DNA from: NCEH01 sp002257205
GTDB taxonomy: Bacteria; Pseudomonadota; Alphaproteobacteria; Rhizobiales; Xanthobacteraceae
Assembly (NCBI RefSeq): GCF_043195105.1
Contig: NZ_JBAFWO010000002.1
Reading direction: 5' to 3' (one strand)
DNA: 64,000 nt
A program made the translations under genes and the position numbers. How positions within the stretch are numbered: the first letter of the stretch is position 1; every line of letters starts with the position of its first letter. The notes below the pieces were generated by a model. The model ran no database searches, was not told where the DNA came from, and saw nothing but the letters and a program-made list of their open reading frames with translations. Positions 23,576 through 32,013 of the stretch are shown piece after piece.

Positions 23576-25252
23576 CTATTCCGCAGCCTGGAGGGCAGGG
23601 ACCGCCGTCACGGCGACGGCTGCGAGGATGTCGTCGATCCGCTCGGAACATGCCCCGCAGCCCCCGGAGGCGTTGGTGTGGGTGCGCACGCCCTCGACAT
23701 CCGTCAGCCCGTGGGCCGCGATCGCATCCTCGATGGTGCCGAGATCGACCGTTTTGCAATTGCAGATCTTTTTCGCCCGGCGCGCGGCTTCGGCGGCGAC
23801 CGGATCGGCCGCCAGCGCGGCGGCTTCCGCATCCATCTGCGCCATGGCGACCGCCTGCCAATTGGTGCCGGCCACTTCCCACGGCGCCGCCTTGCGCACC
23901 TGCTCCCAGATCGGGTTGTAGAGCGCCTTGTCGATTTCCTCGACCAGCTTCACCATGCCCACATAGCCCATATAGGCGTGGTGGCGTTCCTGGTTGATGT
24001 CGAGCCACGGCATGGACGCCTTGAGCGCGATGAATTGCGAGCGCCCGCCCGACAACATGATGTCCGCCTTCGCGTCCTTGAGCATTTTGTACATTTCGCG
24101 CGGCGTCATATCGTCGATCATGTGGGCGTCCTGGCCCATCAATTCCTTGATGCGTTCCTTGTCTTCCTTGGTGGACTTCTTCACCGAGGTGCCGACCAGC
24201 TCAAGGCCGGCTTCCTGCAGGGCCGCCACCACCGACCAGGATTTCACGCCGCCGGTGATGAGCAGAACCTTCTTGCCCTTGAAGCGCGGCTTGTAGGAGG
24301 CGATCGCGGCCCAGGCCTTGGCCTCCTCGCGGGCGATTACCGCCTCGGTGCGGGTCATCAATTCCTCGGGCGCGCCGCGCTCGATCAGCAGGCGGGCGAT
24401 TTCGCGCAGGGAATCGCTGGAATCCTCGATGCCGTAGAAGGAGCCCTCGAAGAAGGGAATGCCGTAGCGCTCCTCCATCTTGCGGGCGACATTGATCATG
24501 GCTTTCGAGCACACCATCATCGCGGCCTTGGCGCGATGGGAATAGGCCACTTCCTTATAGCGCCCGTCGCCGGAGATGGACGAGAAGATGCGGATACCCA
24601 ATTCGTCCAGCAGCGGCTTCACCTGCCACAATTCACCGGCCAGATTGTATTCGCCGATGATGTTCAGGTCATAAGGGGTGGTGAATTCGGGCTCTTCGGT
24701 GCCGATGACATGCTCCAGCAGGGCTTCGCCCGCGAGCTTGTTGCCGAGATTCTTGGGGCCGACGAAGCCGGGCGAATTCACCGGAATGACCGGCTTGCCG
24801 AACTTCTCCTTCGCGGCCTTGCAGACCGCATTGATATCGTCGCCGATCATGGCCGGCACGCAGGTCTGATAGACGAACACCGCTGGGGGATCGTATTTCT
24901 CGATGATCTCGCGGATCGCCTTGAACAGGCGCTTCTCGCCGCCGAACACGACATCGGTCTCATTGATGTCGGTGGTGAAGCCGGTGCGCCAGATGTTCGA
25001 ACCGGAGGATTTCGCGCCGCGATTGTCCCAGCTATTGCCTTCGCAGGCGATCGGGCCGTGGATCAGATGAGCAACGTCGGTGAGCGGCTGGAGCGCGATC
25101 TTGGCGCCGTCGAAGGCACAGCCGCCGGCCGCGCCGCCGGGCTGCAATTGCTTCGTGCAGCCCTTCTTGCGCTCGGCTTCGGACTTGTTGGCGTTCTTGC
25201 CGCAGCCCGGTTCGTTGAAGACGTCCTGGATCGTGGCCGATAACGACGACAT
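23576..25252 (-). CDS. nifE: NifE, FeMo-cofactor scaffold alpha subunit, with C-terminal BFD-like [2Fe-2S] domain
   Basis: A 558-residue NifE, a NifD paralogue. It has HGPIACEGNSWDNRG, QTCVPAMIGDD and GGVKSWSVV in the core. Residues about 496-545 add a BFD-like domain with cysteines C497, C499, C532 and C535 (CNC ... GGCGAC). This extension makes it longer than Azotobacter NifE but is known from rhizobial-type NifE. I use the ATG at 25252, 6 nt after AGGAG; the ATG at 25258 abuts that site. The extra cluster may accept electrons during cofactor maturation. Confidence 0.95.
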   Translation of the reverse strand: MSSLSATIQDVFNEPGCGKNANKSEAERKKGCTKQLQPGGAAGGCAFDGAKIALQPLTDVAHLIHGPIACEGNSWDNRGAKSSGSNIWRTGFTTDINETDVVFGGEKRLFKAIREIIEKYDPPAVFVYQTCVPAMIGDDINAVCKAAKEKFGKPVIPVNSPGFVGPKNLGNKLAGEALLEHVIGTEEPEFTTPYDLNIIGEYNLAGELWQVKPLLDELGIRIFSSISGDGRYKEVAYSHRAKAAMMVCSKAMINVARKMEERYGIPFFEGSFYGIEDSSDSLREIARLLIERGAPEELMTRTEAVIAREEAKAWAAIASYKPRFKGKKVLLITGGVKSWSVVAALQEAGLELVGTSVKKSTKEDKERIKELMGQDAHMIDDMTPREMYKMLKDAKADIMLSGGRSQFIALKASMPWLDINQERHHAYMGYVGMVKLVEEIDKALYNPIWEQVRKAAPWEVAGTNWQAVAMAQMDAEAAALAADPVAAEAARRAKKICNCKTVDLGTIEDAIAAHGLTDVEGVRTHTNASGGCGACSERIDDILAAVAVTAVPALQAAE

Positions 25253-25325
25253 GCGCATCTCCTATCCATGGAACGGGTTATGAAATGAATGAAACAAATG
25301 GGTCGTGAATACTTTCATTGGATGC

Positions 25326-25353
25326 GCCCCACCGCCCGGTCGGGTGGTGGGGC
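25326..25353 (-). repeat. Stem-loop between nifK and nifE
   Basis: 8-bp stem GCCCCACC/GGTGGGGC with a further CCCG/CGGG pairing in the loop, in the 119-bp nifK-nifE gap. With no T-run after it, it looks like a transcript-processing or attenuating hairpin that lowers nifENX relative to nifHDK. Confidence 0.6.
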
Positions 25354-25371
25354 AGGCTTGCGAAACGACGA

Positions 25372-26931
25372 TCAGCGGATGATGTCGAAGCTGTAGTCCG
25401 TCTTCGAGGGAACGTTCGTGTTCTTGTCGATCTCGTCGAAGATCTTGTCGAGGATCCAGACCAGAACGTTCATGCCGCCCTGATAGCCCCACACCGGGTA
25501 ACGATGGTGGTGGTGGCGATCGAAGATCGGGAAGCCGATGCGGATCAGCGGCGTGCCGGTGTCGCGCTCCAGATACTTGCCGTAGGTGTTGCCGATCAGG
25601 AAATCCACCGGATCCGTGAACAGCAGCGAGCGCATGTGCCAGAGATCCTTGCCGGGATAGACATGGCAGTTCTGGCCGAAGGGCGAGGAGTCGAACAGGG
25701 CCTGGACCTTTTCCGCCCACTGCTTGTTGCCGTTGGTGGCGAGCACGTGGGTGGGTTCGGCGCCGAGCTCCAGCAGGAACGCGGCGAGGCCGAGGCAGAG
25801 GTCCGGATCGCCGTAGATGGCGAACTTCTTGCCGTGGATGTGCGCGCTGGAATCGGCGATGGCGTCCACCAGGCGACCGCGCTCGCGCGCCAGTTCCTCG
25901 GGGATTTCCTTGCCGATGATGCGCGACACCGCCATCAGGAAGGCGTCGGTGCCGGCCACCCCGATCGGGTGGTTGAAGGCGACCACTTCCTGGCCATGGG
26001 ACGCGATGAAGGGAAGCGTCTTCTCGGTGCTGTATTCCTGCATCGAGATGGTGGCCTTGGCGTGCAGCGCGTTGGCCGCGTCCTCCAGCGTGGTGCCGCC
26101 GTCATACATGCGGAACTCGCCGTCGGTCGGGGTATCCCACACGTCGCTGTTGTCGCCGAGGATGGTGTAGTCCGCACCCATGATGCCGAGCAGGCGCTTG
26201 ACTTCACGCAGGTTACCGACGGTGTAGCCGTCGAAGCCGCCGATGAAGTTGATCTTCTCGTTCGGCACGCGCTCCAGCACCGGCGCGGTGCGGGCCTTGC
26301 CGTCCCAGAAGTGCTCGAAGATGCCCTTCATGACATTGTCGTAGCCGGTGACGTGGCTGCCGACGAAGGCCGGGGTGTGGGCGAACGGCACGTCATATTC
26401 GGCCGGGACCGAGCCCTTTTCCTTCGCCGTCTTGATGAAGGCGTTGAGATCGTCGCCGATGACTTCGGCCATGCAGGTGGTGGAGACCGCGATCATCTTC
26501 GGCTTGTACATCGCATAGGTATTCGCGAGGCCGTCGATCATGTTGTTGAGGCCGCCGAACACAGCTGCATCCTCGGTCATGGACGAGGAGACGCAGGAGC
26601 TGGGCTCCTTGAAGTGGCGGGAGAAATGGCTGCGATAATAAGCGACGCAACCCTGCGAGCCGTGGACGAAGGGGATGGTGCCCTCGAACCCGACCGCGGC
26701 GAACACCGCGCCGAGCGGCTGGCAGGCCTTCGCGGGGTTTACGGTCAGTGCTTCGCGAGCGAAGTTCAGCTCGCGATATTCAGGGGTCTTGGCCCATTCC
26801 CGCACGCGCTCCACTTCGGCCGGATCGCGTGGGTTCTCGAACATCTTCTTCTTGTTCGCCAGCATCTGCTGGTATTCCGGGCCGCGGAACAGCTCGAGAT
26901 GGTCGAGCACGTGATCGGCATTTTGAGTCAT
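25372..26931 (-). CDS. nifK: Nitrogenase MoFe protein beta subunit
   Basis: A 519-residue NifK. The P-cluster cysteines C70 (AKACQPLG), C95 (GSQGCVAYY) and C153 (STTCMAEVIGDD) fall at the positions known from Azotobacter. With NifD it forms the alpha2-beta2 component that reduces N2. The start is the ATG at 26931 with AGGACACC upstream; an in-frame ATG 24 nt earlier is less likely. It follows nifD after a gap holding an 11-bp stem-loop. Confidence 0.98.
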   Translation of the reverse strand: MTQNADHVLDHLELFRGPEYQQMLANKKKMFENPRDPAEVERVREWAKTPEYRELNFAREALTVNPAKACQPLGAVFAAVGFEGTIPFVHGSQGCVAYYRSHFSRHFKEPSSCVSSSMTEDAAVFGGLNNMIDGLANTYAMYKPKMIAVSTTCMAEVIGDDLNAFIKTAKEKGSVPAEYDVPFAHTPAFVGSHVTGYDNVMKGIFEHFWDGKARTAPVLERVPNEKINFIGGFDGYTVGNLREVKRLLGIMGADYTILGDNSDVWDTPTDGEFRMYDGGTTLEDAANALHAKATISMQEYSTEKTLPFIASHGQEVVAFNHPIGVAGTDAFLMAVSRIIGKEIPEELARERGRLVDAIADSSAHIHGKKFAIYGDPDLCLGLAAFLLELGAEPTHVLATNGNKQWAEKVQALFDSSPFGQNCHVYPGKDLWHMRSLLFTDPVDFLIGNTYGKYLERDTGTPLIRIGFPIFDRHHHHRYPVWGYQGGMNVLVWILDKIFDEIDKNTNVPSKTDYSFDIIR

Positions 26932-26968
26932 GGTGGTGTCCTCTTGAAATGTCATGTCCCGATCTGGG

Positions 26969-27003
26969 GTCCCGGCGCCGTCCCCGAAGGAGGGCGCCGG
27001 GAC
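26969..27003 (-). repeat. Stem-loop between nifD and nifK
   Basis: 11-bp perfect stem GTCCCGGCGCC/GGCGCCGGGAC with a 13-nt loop in the 81-bp nifD-nifK gap. It is the strongest intercistronic hairpin of the operon and has no T-tract, so stabilisation of upstream RNA is more likely than termination. Confidence 0.65.
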
Positions 27004-27012
27004 GCGGTGAAG

Positions 27013-28515
27013 CTATTCCGCTGCCATCAGGGTGGGCTTGGGCGCCGCTTTCCACGGGGCCTTCGTCATCTTCCAGACGGGGGAATTGATCGCCATGTCC
27101 ATGTCGCGCGCGAAGATCGCGAAACCGTCATAGCCGTGGTACGGGCCGGAATAGTCCCACGAATGCATCTGCCGGAACGGCACACCCATCTTCTGGAACA
27201 CGTACTTTTCCTTGATGCCCGAGCCGACCAGATCCGGCTGGATCTTCTCGACGAACTTCTCGAACTCGTAGCCGGTCACGTCGTCATAGATCAGCGTGCC
27301 GTCCTTCACATAGTGCTGGGCGGTGCGCTGGTAGTCGTCGTTATGGCCGAACTCATAGCCGGTGCCGACGACTTCCATGCCGAGGTCTTCATAGGCGCCG
27401 ATGACGTGGCGCGGGCGAAGTCCCCCGACGAACAGCATCACGGTCTTGCCTTCGAGACGGGGGCGATACTTCGCAATGACCGCGTCCATCAAAGGCTGGT
27501 ACTTCGCGATCACGCGCTCGGCACCTTCCTTGATCTTGTCGTCGAAGTAGCTGGCGATCTTGCGCAGCGATTCCGCGATCTTGGACGGGCCGAAGAAGTT
27601 GTATTCGCACCAAGGAATACCGTACTTTTCTTCCATGTGGCGCGAGATGTAGTTCATCGAGCGGTAGCAGTGCAGAACGTTGAGCTTGGCCTTCGGAGTG
27701 GCCTCGAGCTCCGCCAGCGAACCGTCGCCGGACCACTGGGCGATCACGCGCAGTCCCATTTCTTCGAGCAGGATGCGCGAGGACCAGGCGTCGCCGCCAA
27801 TGTTGTAGTCGCCGATGATGGCCACGTCGTAGGCGGTCGGCTCGAAGCGCGGGGCGGCATCCGCGGGGATCTTGTCGAACACCCAGTCCCGGATCGCGTC
27901 GTTGGCGATATGGTGGCCGAGCGATTGCGACACGCCGCGGAAGCCTTCACAGCGGACCGGAACGATGGTCTTGCCTTCGTATTCCTTCGACTTGGCCTTG
28001 GAGACCGCCTCGATATCGTCACCGATCAGGCCGATCGGGCATTCCGACTGAACGGTGATGCCGTTGTTCAGCGGGAACAGTTCCTGGATTTCGTCCATGA
28101 TCTTGGCGAGCTTCTTGTCGCCGCCGAAGACGATGTCCTTTTCCTGGAAGTCGGAGGTGAACTGCATCGTCACGAAGGTGTCGATGCCGGTCGTTCCGAT
28201 GTAGTAATTGCGGCGCGCAGCCCACGAATACTGGCCGCAGCCGACCGGGCCGTGGCTGATGTGGATCATGTCCTTGATCGGACCCCAGACCACGCCCTTC
28301 GAACCGGCATAAGCACAGCCGCGGATGGTCATCACGCCGGGAACCGACTTCAGATTGGACTTAACGCCGCAATCCGATTTTCCGGATTCATGGACATTGA
28401 GGTGCTTGGCGCGCCTCTTGGCGGTCTTCTCGGGATAGACCTCCAGGACTTCCGAGATCAGTTCTTTATTGCGAGCTTTGATTTCTTCAATGCTCTGCGT
28501 CTTTGCCAGGCTCAT
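27013..28515 (-). CDS. nifD: Nitrogenase MoFe protein alpha subunit
   Basis: A 500-residue NifD. P-cluster ligands are C67 (GCAYAGSKG), C93 (GPVGCGQYSW) and C159 (SECPIGLIGDD). FeMo-co ligands are C283 (LHCYRSMNY) and H452 (QMHSWDYSG). Q198/H201 (SQSLGHH) provide the substrate-site residues. This is therefore Mo-nitrogenase, not the V or Fe-only type. The start is the ATG at 28515 with GAGGA upstream. Confidence 0.98.
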   Translation of the reverse strand: MSLAKTQSIEEIKARNKELISEVLEVYPEKTAKRRAKHLNVHESGKSDCGVKSNLKSVPGVMTIRGCAYAGSKGVVWGPIKDMIHISHGPVGCGQYSWAARRNYYIGTTGIDTFVTMQFTSDFQEKDIVFGGDKKLAKIMDEIQELFPLNNGITVQSECPIGLIGDDIEAVSKAKSKEYEGKTIVPVRCEGFRGVSQSLGHHIANDAIRDWVFDKIPADAAPRFEPTAYDVAIIGDYNIGGDAWSSRILLEEMGLRVIAQWSGDGSLAELEATPKAKLNVLHCYRSMNYISRHMEEKYGIPWCEYNFFGPSKIAESLRKIASYFDDKIKEGAERVIAKYQPLMDAVIAKYRPRLEGKTVMLFVGGLRPRHVIGAYEDLGMEVVGTGYEFGHNDDYQRTAQHYVKDGTLIYDDVTGYEFEKFVEKIQPDLVGSGIKEKYVFQKMGVPFRQMHSWDYSGPYHGYDGFAIFARDMDMAINSPVWKMTKAPWKAAPKPTLMAAE

Positions 28516-28550
28516 TTCGCTATCCTCGCTTAACCCCGTTTTCGTGGCGG

Positions 28551-28578
28551 AAAACCAGCCCCTCGTTGGAGGGGCTGG
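28551..28578 (-). repeat. Stem-loop between nifH and nifD
   Basis: 10-bp perfect stem CCAGCCCCTC/GAGGGGCTGG with a 4-nt loop, followed on the minus strand by TTTT. It is a terminator-like structure in the 81-bp gap, so it probably lets part of the transcripts end after nifH and protects nifH mRNA, as known in other diazotrophs. Confidence 0.75.
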
Positions 28579-28596
28579 GATTTGCTTCGAAAAGCC

Positions 28597-29487
28597 TCAG
28601 GCGGACATCGCGGCCAGTTCTTCGGCGGTCTTGCCGACCACGCTCTCGTCGACGGCCTTCATGATGCCGTGCTCCATGAGCATGTCTTCCAGCTCGTCCA
28701 TGGTGATCGGGGTCGGGATGATACCCTTGCCGCCATTGGCATGGATCTTGTGGGCCAAGCTGCGGTAATGGCCGGCCTGAACGCTGTCGGGAGCGTATTC
28801 GAGCACGGTCATGCGGCGCAGCTCGGCGTGCTGCACGATGTTGTCGCGCGGCACGAAGTAGATCAGGTGGGTGCCGAGCTTCTTCGCCATGGCTTCCGCC
28901 AGTTCCAGCTCCTTGTCGGTCTGGCGCTCGTTGCAGACGAGCCCGCCCAACCGCACGCCGCCGGAATTGGCGTATTTGAGAATGCCCTTGGAGATGTTGT
29001 TGGCCGCATACATGGCCATCATCTCGCCGGACATGACGATGTAGATTTCCTGGGCCTTGTTCTCGCGGATGGGCATGGCGAAACCGCCGCACACCACGTC
29101 GCCGAGCACGTCGTAGGACACATAGTCGATGTCCTCGTAGGCGCCGTTTTCTTCCAGGAAGTTGATGGAGGTGATGACGCCGCGGCCGGCGCAGCCGACG
29201 CCGGGCTCAGGACCGCCGGATTCCACGCAACGGATGTCGCGGTAGCCGACCTTCATCACCTCTTCGAGTTCCAGATCCTCGACGCTGCCGGCGGCGGCCG
29301 CGAGGCTCAGGATGGTGTCCTGCGCCTTGGCGTGCAGGATCAGACGCGTGGAATCCGCCTTGGGATCGCAACCGACGATGAGGATGCGATGTCCCATCTC
29401 GGCCAAGGCCGCCAGCGTATTCTGGGAGGTGGTCGACTTGCCGATACCCCCCTTACCGTAAAATGCGATTTGTCGTAGTGACGACAT
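28597..29487 (-). CDS. nifH: Nitrogenase Fe protein (dinitrogenase reductase)
   Basis: A 296-residue NifH. The P-loop GKGGIGKS is at residues 11-18. The [4Fe-4S] ligands are C99 (GVGCAGRG) and C133 (DVVCGGFAMP). R102 is the arginine that DraT ADP-ribosylates in species having that system. It is first in the nifHDKENX operon, with a -24/-12 promoter about 154 bp upstream and a NifA site beyond it. The start is the ATG at 29487, after AGGAG. Confidence 0.99.
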   Translation of the reverse strand: MSSLRQIAFYGKGGIGKSTTSQNTLAALAEMGHRILIVGCDPKADSTRLILHAKAQDTILSLAAAAGSVEDLELEEVMKVGYRDIRCVESGGPEPGVGCAGRGVITSINFLEENGAYEDIDYVSYDVLGDVVCGGFAMPIRENKAQEIYIVMSGEMMAMYAANNISKGILKYANSGGVRLGGLVCNERQTDKELELAEAMAKKLGTHLIYFVPRDNIVQHAELRRMTVLEYAPDSVQAGHYRSLAHKIHANGGKGIIPTPITMDELEDMLMEHGIMKAVDESVVGKTAEELAAMSA

Positions 29488-29640
29488 GTGCTTCTCCTGC
29501 GAACTGATTGCTTTGTCACGCCGAGGCGTGAGCCGCTCATTTCCGAACTCGTCAGCCCTGCTTCGCGAAACGGAGGGGACGTTGCTTGTCCAGGTCATCG
29601 GCGTGAGCCAGCAACCAGTCGCCGTGCGCTGAATAGGTTT

Positions 29641-29656
29641 TGCAACTCCTGTGCCA
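29641..29656 (-). promoter_or_regulatory. sigma-54 promoter of nifHDKENX
   Basis: The minus strand reads TGGCACA-GGAG-TTGCA, a near-perfect RpoN consensus. It predicts a leader of roughly 140 nt before nifH, which includes a small inverted repeat (TCACGCC/GGCGTGA). Confidence 0.94.
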
Positions 29657-29724
29657 AGGGTCTGGCTTTAATAAAATCATTTAAAAACAATGAGTTGCGG
29701 GCGTTTGCGGCGCTATTTCAGACT

Positions 29725-29740
29725 TGTTTCAAATCCGACA
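29725..29740 (-). promoter_or_regulatory. NifA upstream activator site for nifH
   Basis: TGT-N10-ACA palindrome about 77 bp upstream of the -24/-12 element of nifH, flanked by AT-rich sequence suited to IHF-assisted bending (not a verified IHF site). Confidence 0.85.
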
Positions 29741-30003
29741 TCCATGCAGGCCACCCGACATCCTTGGACATGCCGCGACGAAGTGCCGGGCGGGGCGTCA
29801 AACCCAGGCGTCGTGGGCGCCGGCGCCGGCGCCGGGCAGGTCGGGCGATGCGTGCCGCGCGGGATTGGGCTGCGTCGCGGCTCGCCTTCGTGCGCGCGGT
29901 GGCGGCGCGCGTACGACGATGCGGTCGGGCGCGGCGGTGACGGGCGGCGGTGAGGGGCGGCATCCCGCCAGATGCGGCGGGCCCTCCGCGTCGGACATGC
30001 GCC
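29741..30003. other. GC-rich spacer between the nifH and fdxN control regions
   Basis: Part of the 677-bp gap between nifH and fdxN. Apart from GCCGGC-type short repeats around 29816-29840, I see no gene, RNA or motif here. The open frames crossing it have arginine/alanine-rich, non-protein-like content. Confidence 0.5.
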
Positions 30004-30019
30004 TGTAGCAGACGCGACA
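30004..30019 (+). promoter_or_regulatory. NifA upstream activator site 1 for fdxN-suf
   Basis: TGT-AGCAGACGCG-ACA, distal member of a tandem pair with the site at 30023-30038, 19 bp centre to centre. Confidence 0.75.
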
Positions 30020-30022
30020 CCC

Positions 30023-30038
30023 TGTCGGGCGCGCGACA
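30023..30038 (+). promoter_or_regulatory. NifA upstream activator site 2 for fdxN-suf
   Basis: TGT-CGGGCGCGCG-ACA, set within a longer palindrome (CCCTGTCG...CGACAGGG), about 54 bp upstream of the -24 element at 30092. Confidence 0.82.
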
Positions 30039-30091
30039 GGGGTTTGCTGGGTCCCTTGGAATTTATCCAATTAAATCAGCGAATTCGTGTG

Positions 30092-30107
30092 TGGCACAGG
30101 GTTTGCG
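30092..30107 (+). promoter_or_regulatory. sigma-54 promoter of fdxN-sufBCDS
   Basis: TGGCACA-GGGT-TTGCG on the plus strand, with GG-N10-GC intact, 57 bp before the fdxN ATG and preceded by two NifA sites. Confidence 0.9.
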
Positions 30108-30164
30108 TGGGCGATCTGGCGAGATGTCACGGGGACATCGTACGCGCGCTCTGGAGTCACGTAG

Positions 30165-30359
30165 ATGGCCTACAAGATCGTCGCCTCGCAATGCACGGTA
30201 TGCGGTGCTTGCGAATTTGAATGCCCCAATGCGGCCATTCGTCTGAAGAACGACATGTACATTATCGACCCCAAGAAATGCACGGAATGCGAGGGCAGCT
30301 TCGAGACGCCCCAATGCGCCGCGGTTTGCCCGGTGGCAGACACCTGCATTCCTGCCTGA
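30165..30359 (+). CDS. fdxN: 2[4Fe-4S] ferredoxin (FdxN-like)
   Basis: A 64-residue bacterial ferredoxin with CTVCGACEFECPNAA and a second motif, CTECEGSFETPQCAAVCP, whose Cys spacing is stretched as in the Allochromatium-type subgroup. nif-linked members donate electrons to nitrogenase or NifB. It is the first gene after a NifA/sigma-54 promoter and is followed by sufB 133 bp downstream. That gap holds a small GCTCC-TTC-GGGAGC hairpin. Confidence 0.93.
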   Translation: MAYKIVASQCTVCGACEFECPNAAIRLKNDMYIIDPKKCTECEGSFETPQCAAVCPVADTCIPA

Positions 30360-30492
30360 GGCGATGAGGAACATGGCCGGGCGGGCGACCGCGCCGGCCC
30401 CGTGCCGAACGGCGCCGCCGCCGATGGGGCCCGCGCTCAAGGGCTCCTTCGGGAGCGCACACACCGCTTGTAACCGTGAGGGGAGTGACTGA

Positions 30493-31974
30493 ATGGCCGC
30501 CGTACAAGAGACAGTCGAGCAGGTCCGCCGCATCGACGTCGAGCAATACAAGTACGGGTTCGTCACCGACATCGAATCCGAGAAAGCGCCGAAAGGTCTT
30601 TCGGAAGATATCGTGCGCTTCATCTCCGCGAAGAAGAATGAGCCGGCCTGGATGCTGGACTGGCGGTTGGATGCCTATCGCCGCTGGCTTACCATGCGCG
30701 AGCCGGAATGGGCGCGCGTCAGCTATCCGAAGATCGATTATCAGGATCTCTATTATTATTCCGCCCCGAAGAAGAGGCCGGAGCTGGCATCGCTCGATGA
30801 GGTGGATCCGGAAATCCTGAAGACCTATGAGAAGCTCGGAATTCCCTTGCGCGAGCAGGAGTTGCTGGCCGGTGTGGTGCGCCCCGAGGGCGAGCGCCGC
30901 ATCGCGGTGGACGCGGTGTTCGACAGCGTCTCGGTGGCGACGACGTTCCAGAAGGAATTGCAGGAAGCCGGCGTGATCTTCATGCCCATTTCCGAGGCTT
31001 TGCGTGAATATCCCGACCTTGTGCGGAAATATCTCGGCAGCGTGGTTCCGACCTCGGATAATTACTTCGCCACCCTGAATTCGGCCGTGTTCTCGGACGG
31101 ATCCTTCGTCTACGTTCCGCCGGGGGTGCGCTGCCCCATGGAGCTTTCCACCTATTTCCGCATCAATGAGCGGAACACCGGACAGTTCGAGCGCACGCTG
31201 ATCATCGCCGACAAGGGCTCCTATGTGAGCTATCTGGAAGGCTGCACCGCGCCCCAGCGGGACGAGAACCAGCTCCATGCCGCCGTGGTCGAATTGGTCG
31301 CCATGGATGATGCCGAAATCAAATATTCGACGGTGCAGAACTGGTATCCAGGCAATGCCGATGGCGTCGGCGGCATCTATAATTTCGTCACCAAGCGCGG
31401 CGATTGCCGGGGCGATAATTCCAAGATCTCCTGGACCCAGGTGGAAACCGGCTCGGCCATTACCTGGAAATATCCGAGCTGCATCTTGCGCGGCGACAAT
31501 TCGAGCGGCGAATTCTATTCGATCGCCATCTCCAACGGTCATCAGCAGGTGGACTCGGGCACCAAGATGATCCATCTCGGCAAGAATACGTCGAGCCGCA
31601 TCATCTCCAAGGGCATTGCGGCCGGGGTGTCGCAGAACACCTATCGCGGCCAGGTCACGGCACATCGCAAGGCGGCCGGCGCGCGCAATTTCACCGCGTG
31701 CGACTCGCTGCTGATCGGTGACATGTGCGGCGCCCACACCGTGCCCTACATCGAGGCGCGCAACCCTACGGCTGTATTCGAGCACGAGGCGACCACCTCA
31801 AAAATTTCCGAAGATGTGTTGTTTTACTGCATTCAGCGCGGCCTTTCCCAGGAAGAGGCGGTTGGATTGGTGGTGAACGGCTTCGTGAAGGATGTGCTCC
31901 AGCAACTCCCCATGGAGTTCGCCGTGGAGGCGCAGAAATTGATCTCCATTTCGCTCGAAGGCAGCGTCGGTTAG
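30493..31974 (+). CDS. sufB: SufB, Fe-S assembly scaffold subunit
   Basis: A 493-residue SufB. It has the conserved VPPGVRCPMELSTYFRIN, LIIADKGSYVSYLEGC, VQNWYPGNADGVGGIYNFVTKRG and the C-terminal FVKDVLQQLPMEFAVEA. It acts in the SufBC2D complex that builds [4Fe-4S] clusters. It is first of sufBCDS behind fdxN. Placement under NifA/sigma-54 control suggests a nitrogenase-dedicated or nitrogenase-boosted SUF system. Confidence 0.97.
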   Translation: MAAVQETVEQVRRIDVEQYKYGFVTDIESEKAPKGLSEDIVRFISAKKNEPAWMLDWRLDAYRRWLTMREPEWARVSYPKIDYQDLYYYSAPKKRPELASLDEVDPEILKTYEKLGIPLREQELLAGVVRPEGERRIAVDAVFDSVSVATTFQKELQEAGVIFMPISEALREYPDLVRKYLGSVVPTSDNYFATLNSAVFSDGSFVYVPPGVRCPMELSTYFRINERNTGQFERTLIIADKGSYVSYLEGCTAPQRDENQLHAAVVELVAMDDAEIKYSTVQNWYPGNADGVGGIYNFVTKRGDCRGDNSKISWTQVETGSAITWKYPSCILRGDNSSGEFYSIAISNGHQQVDSGTKMIHLGKNTSSRIISKGIAAGVSQNTYRGQVTAHRKAAGARNFTACDSLLIGDMCGAHTVPYIEARNPTAVFEHEATTSKISEDVLFYCIQRGLSQEEAVGLVVNGFVKDVLQQLPMEFAVEAQKLISISLEGSVG

Positions 31975-31980
31975 GCGCTC

Positions 31981-31996
31981 TGGCACGAAACCCGCA
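31981..31996 (+). promoter_or_regulatory. Possible internal sigma-54 element before sufC
   Basis: TGGCACG-AAAC-CCGCA: perfect -24, GC present in -12 but the TT is lost. It lies just after the sufB stop and 18 bp before sufC, probably too close to be a main promoter. Confidence 0.25.
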
Positions 31997-32013
31997 CAGG
32001 ATAGGAATTGGCG

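Noticed and set aside
25318..28533. A 1071-codon open frame on the plus strand covering nifK and nifD
   Set aside because: It is exactly antisense to two unmistakable nitrogenase genes. Its composition is the codon-bias shadow expected in GC-rich DNA, and no start signals stand out.
29488..29940. A 150-codon open frame between nifH and fdxN on the plus strand
   Set aside because: It covers the nifH promoter and NifA site and ends in arginine-rich, low-complexity sequence with no ribosome-binding site.
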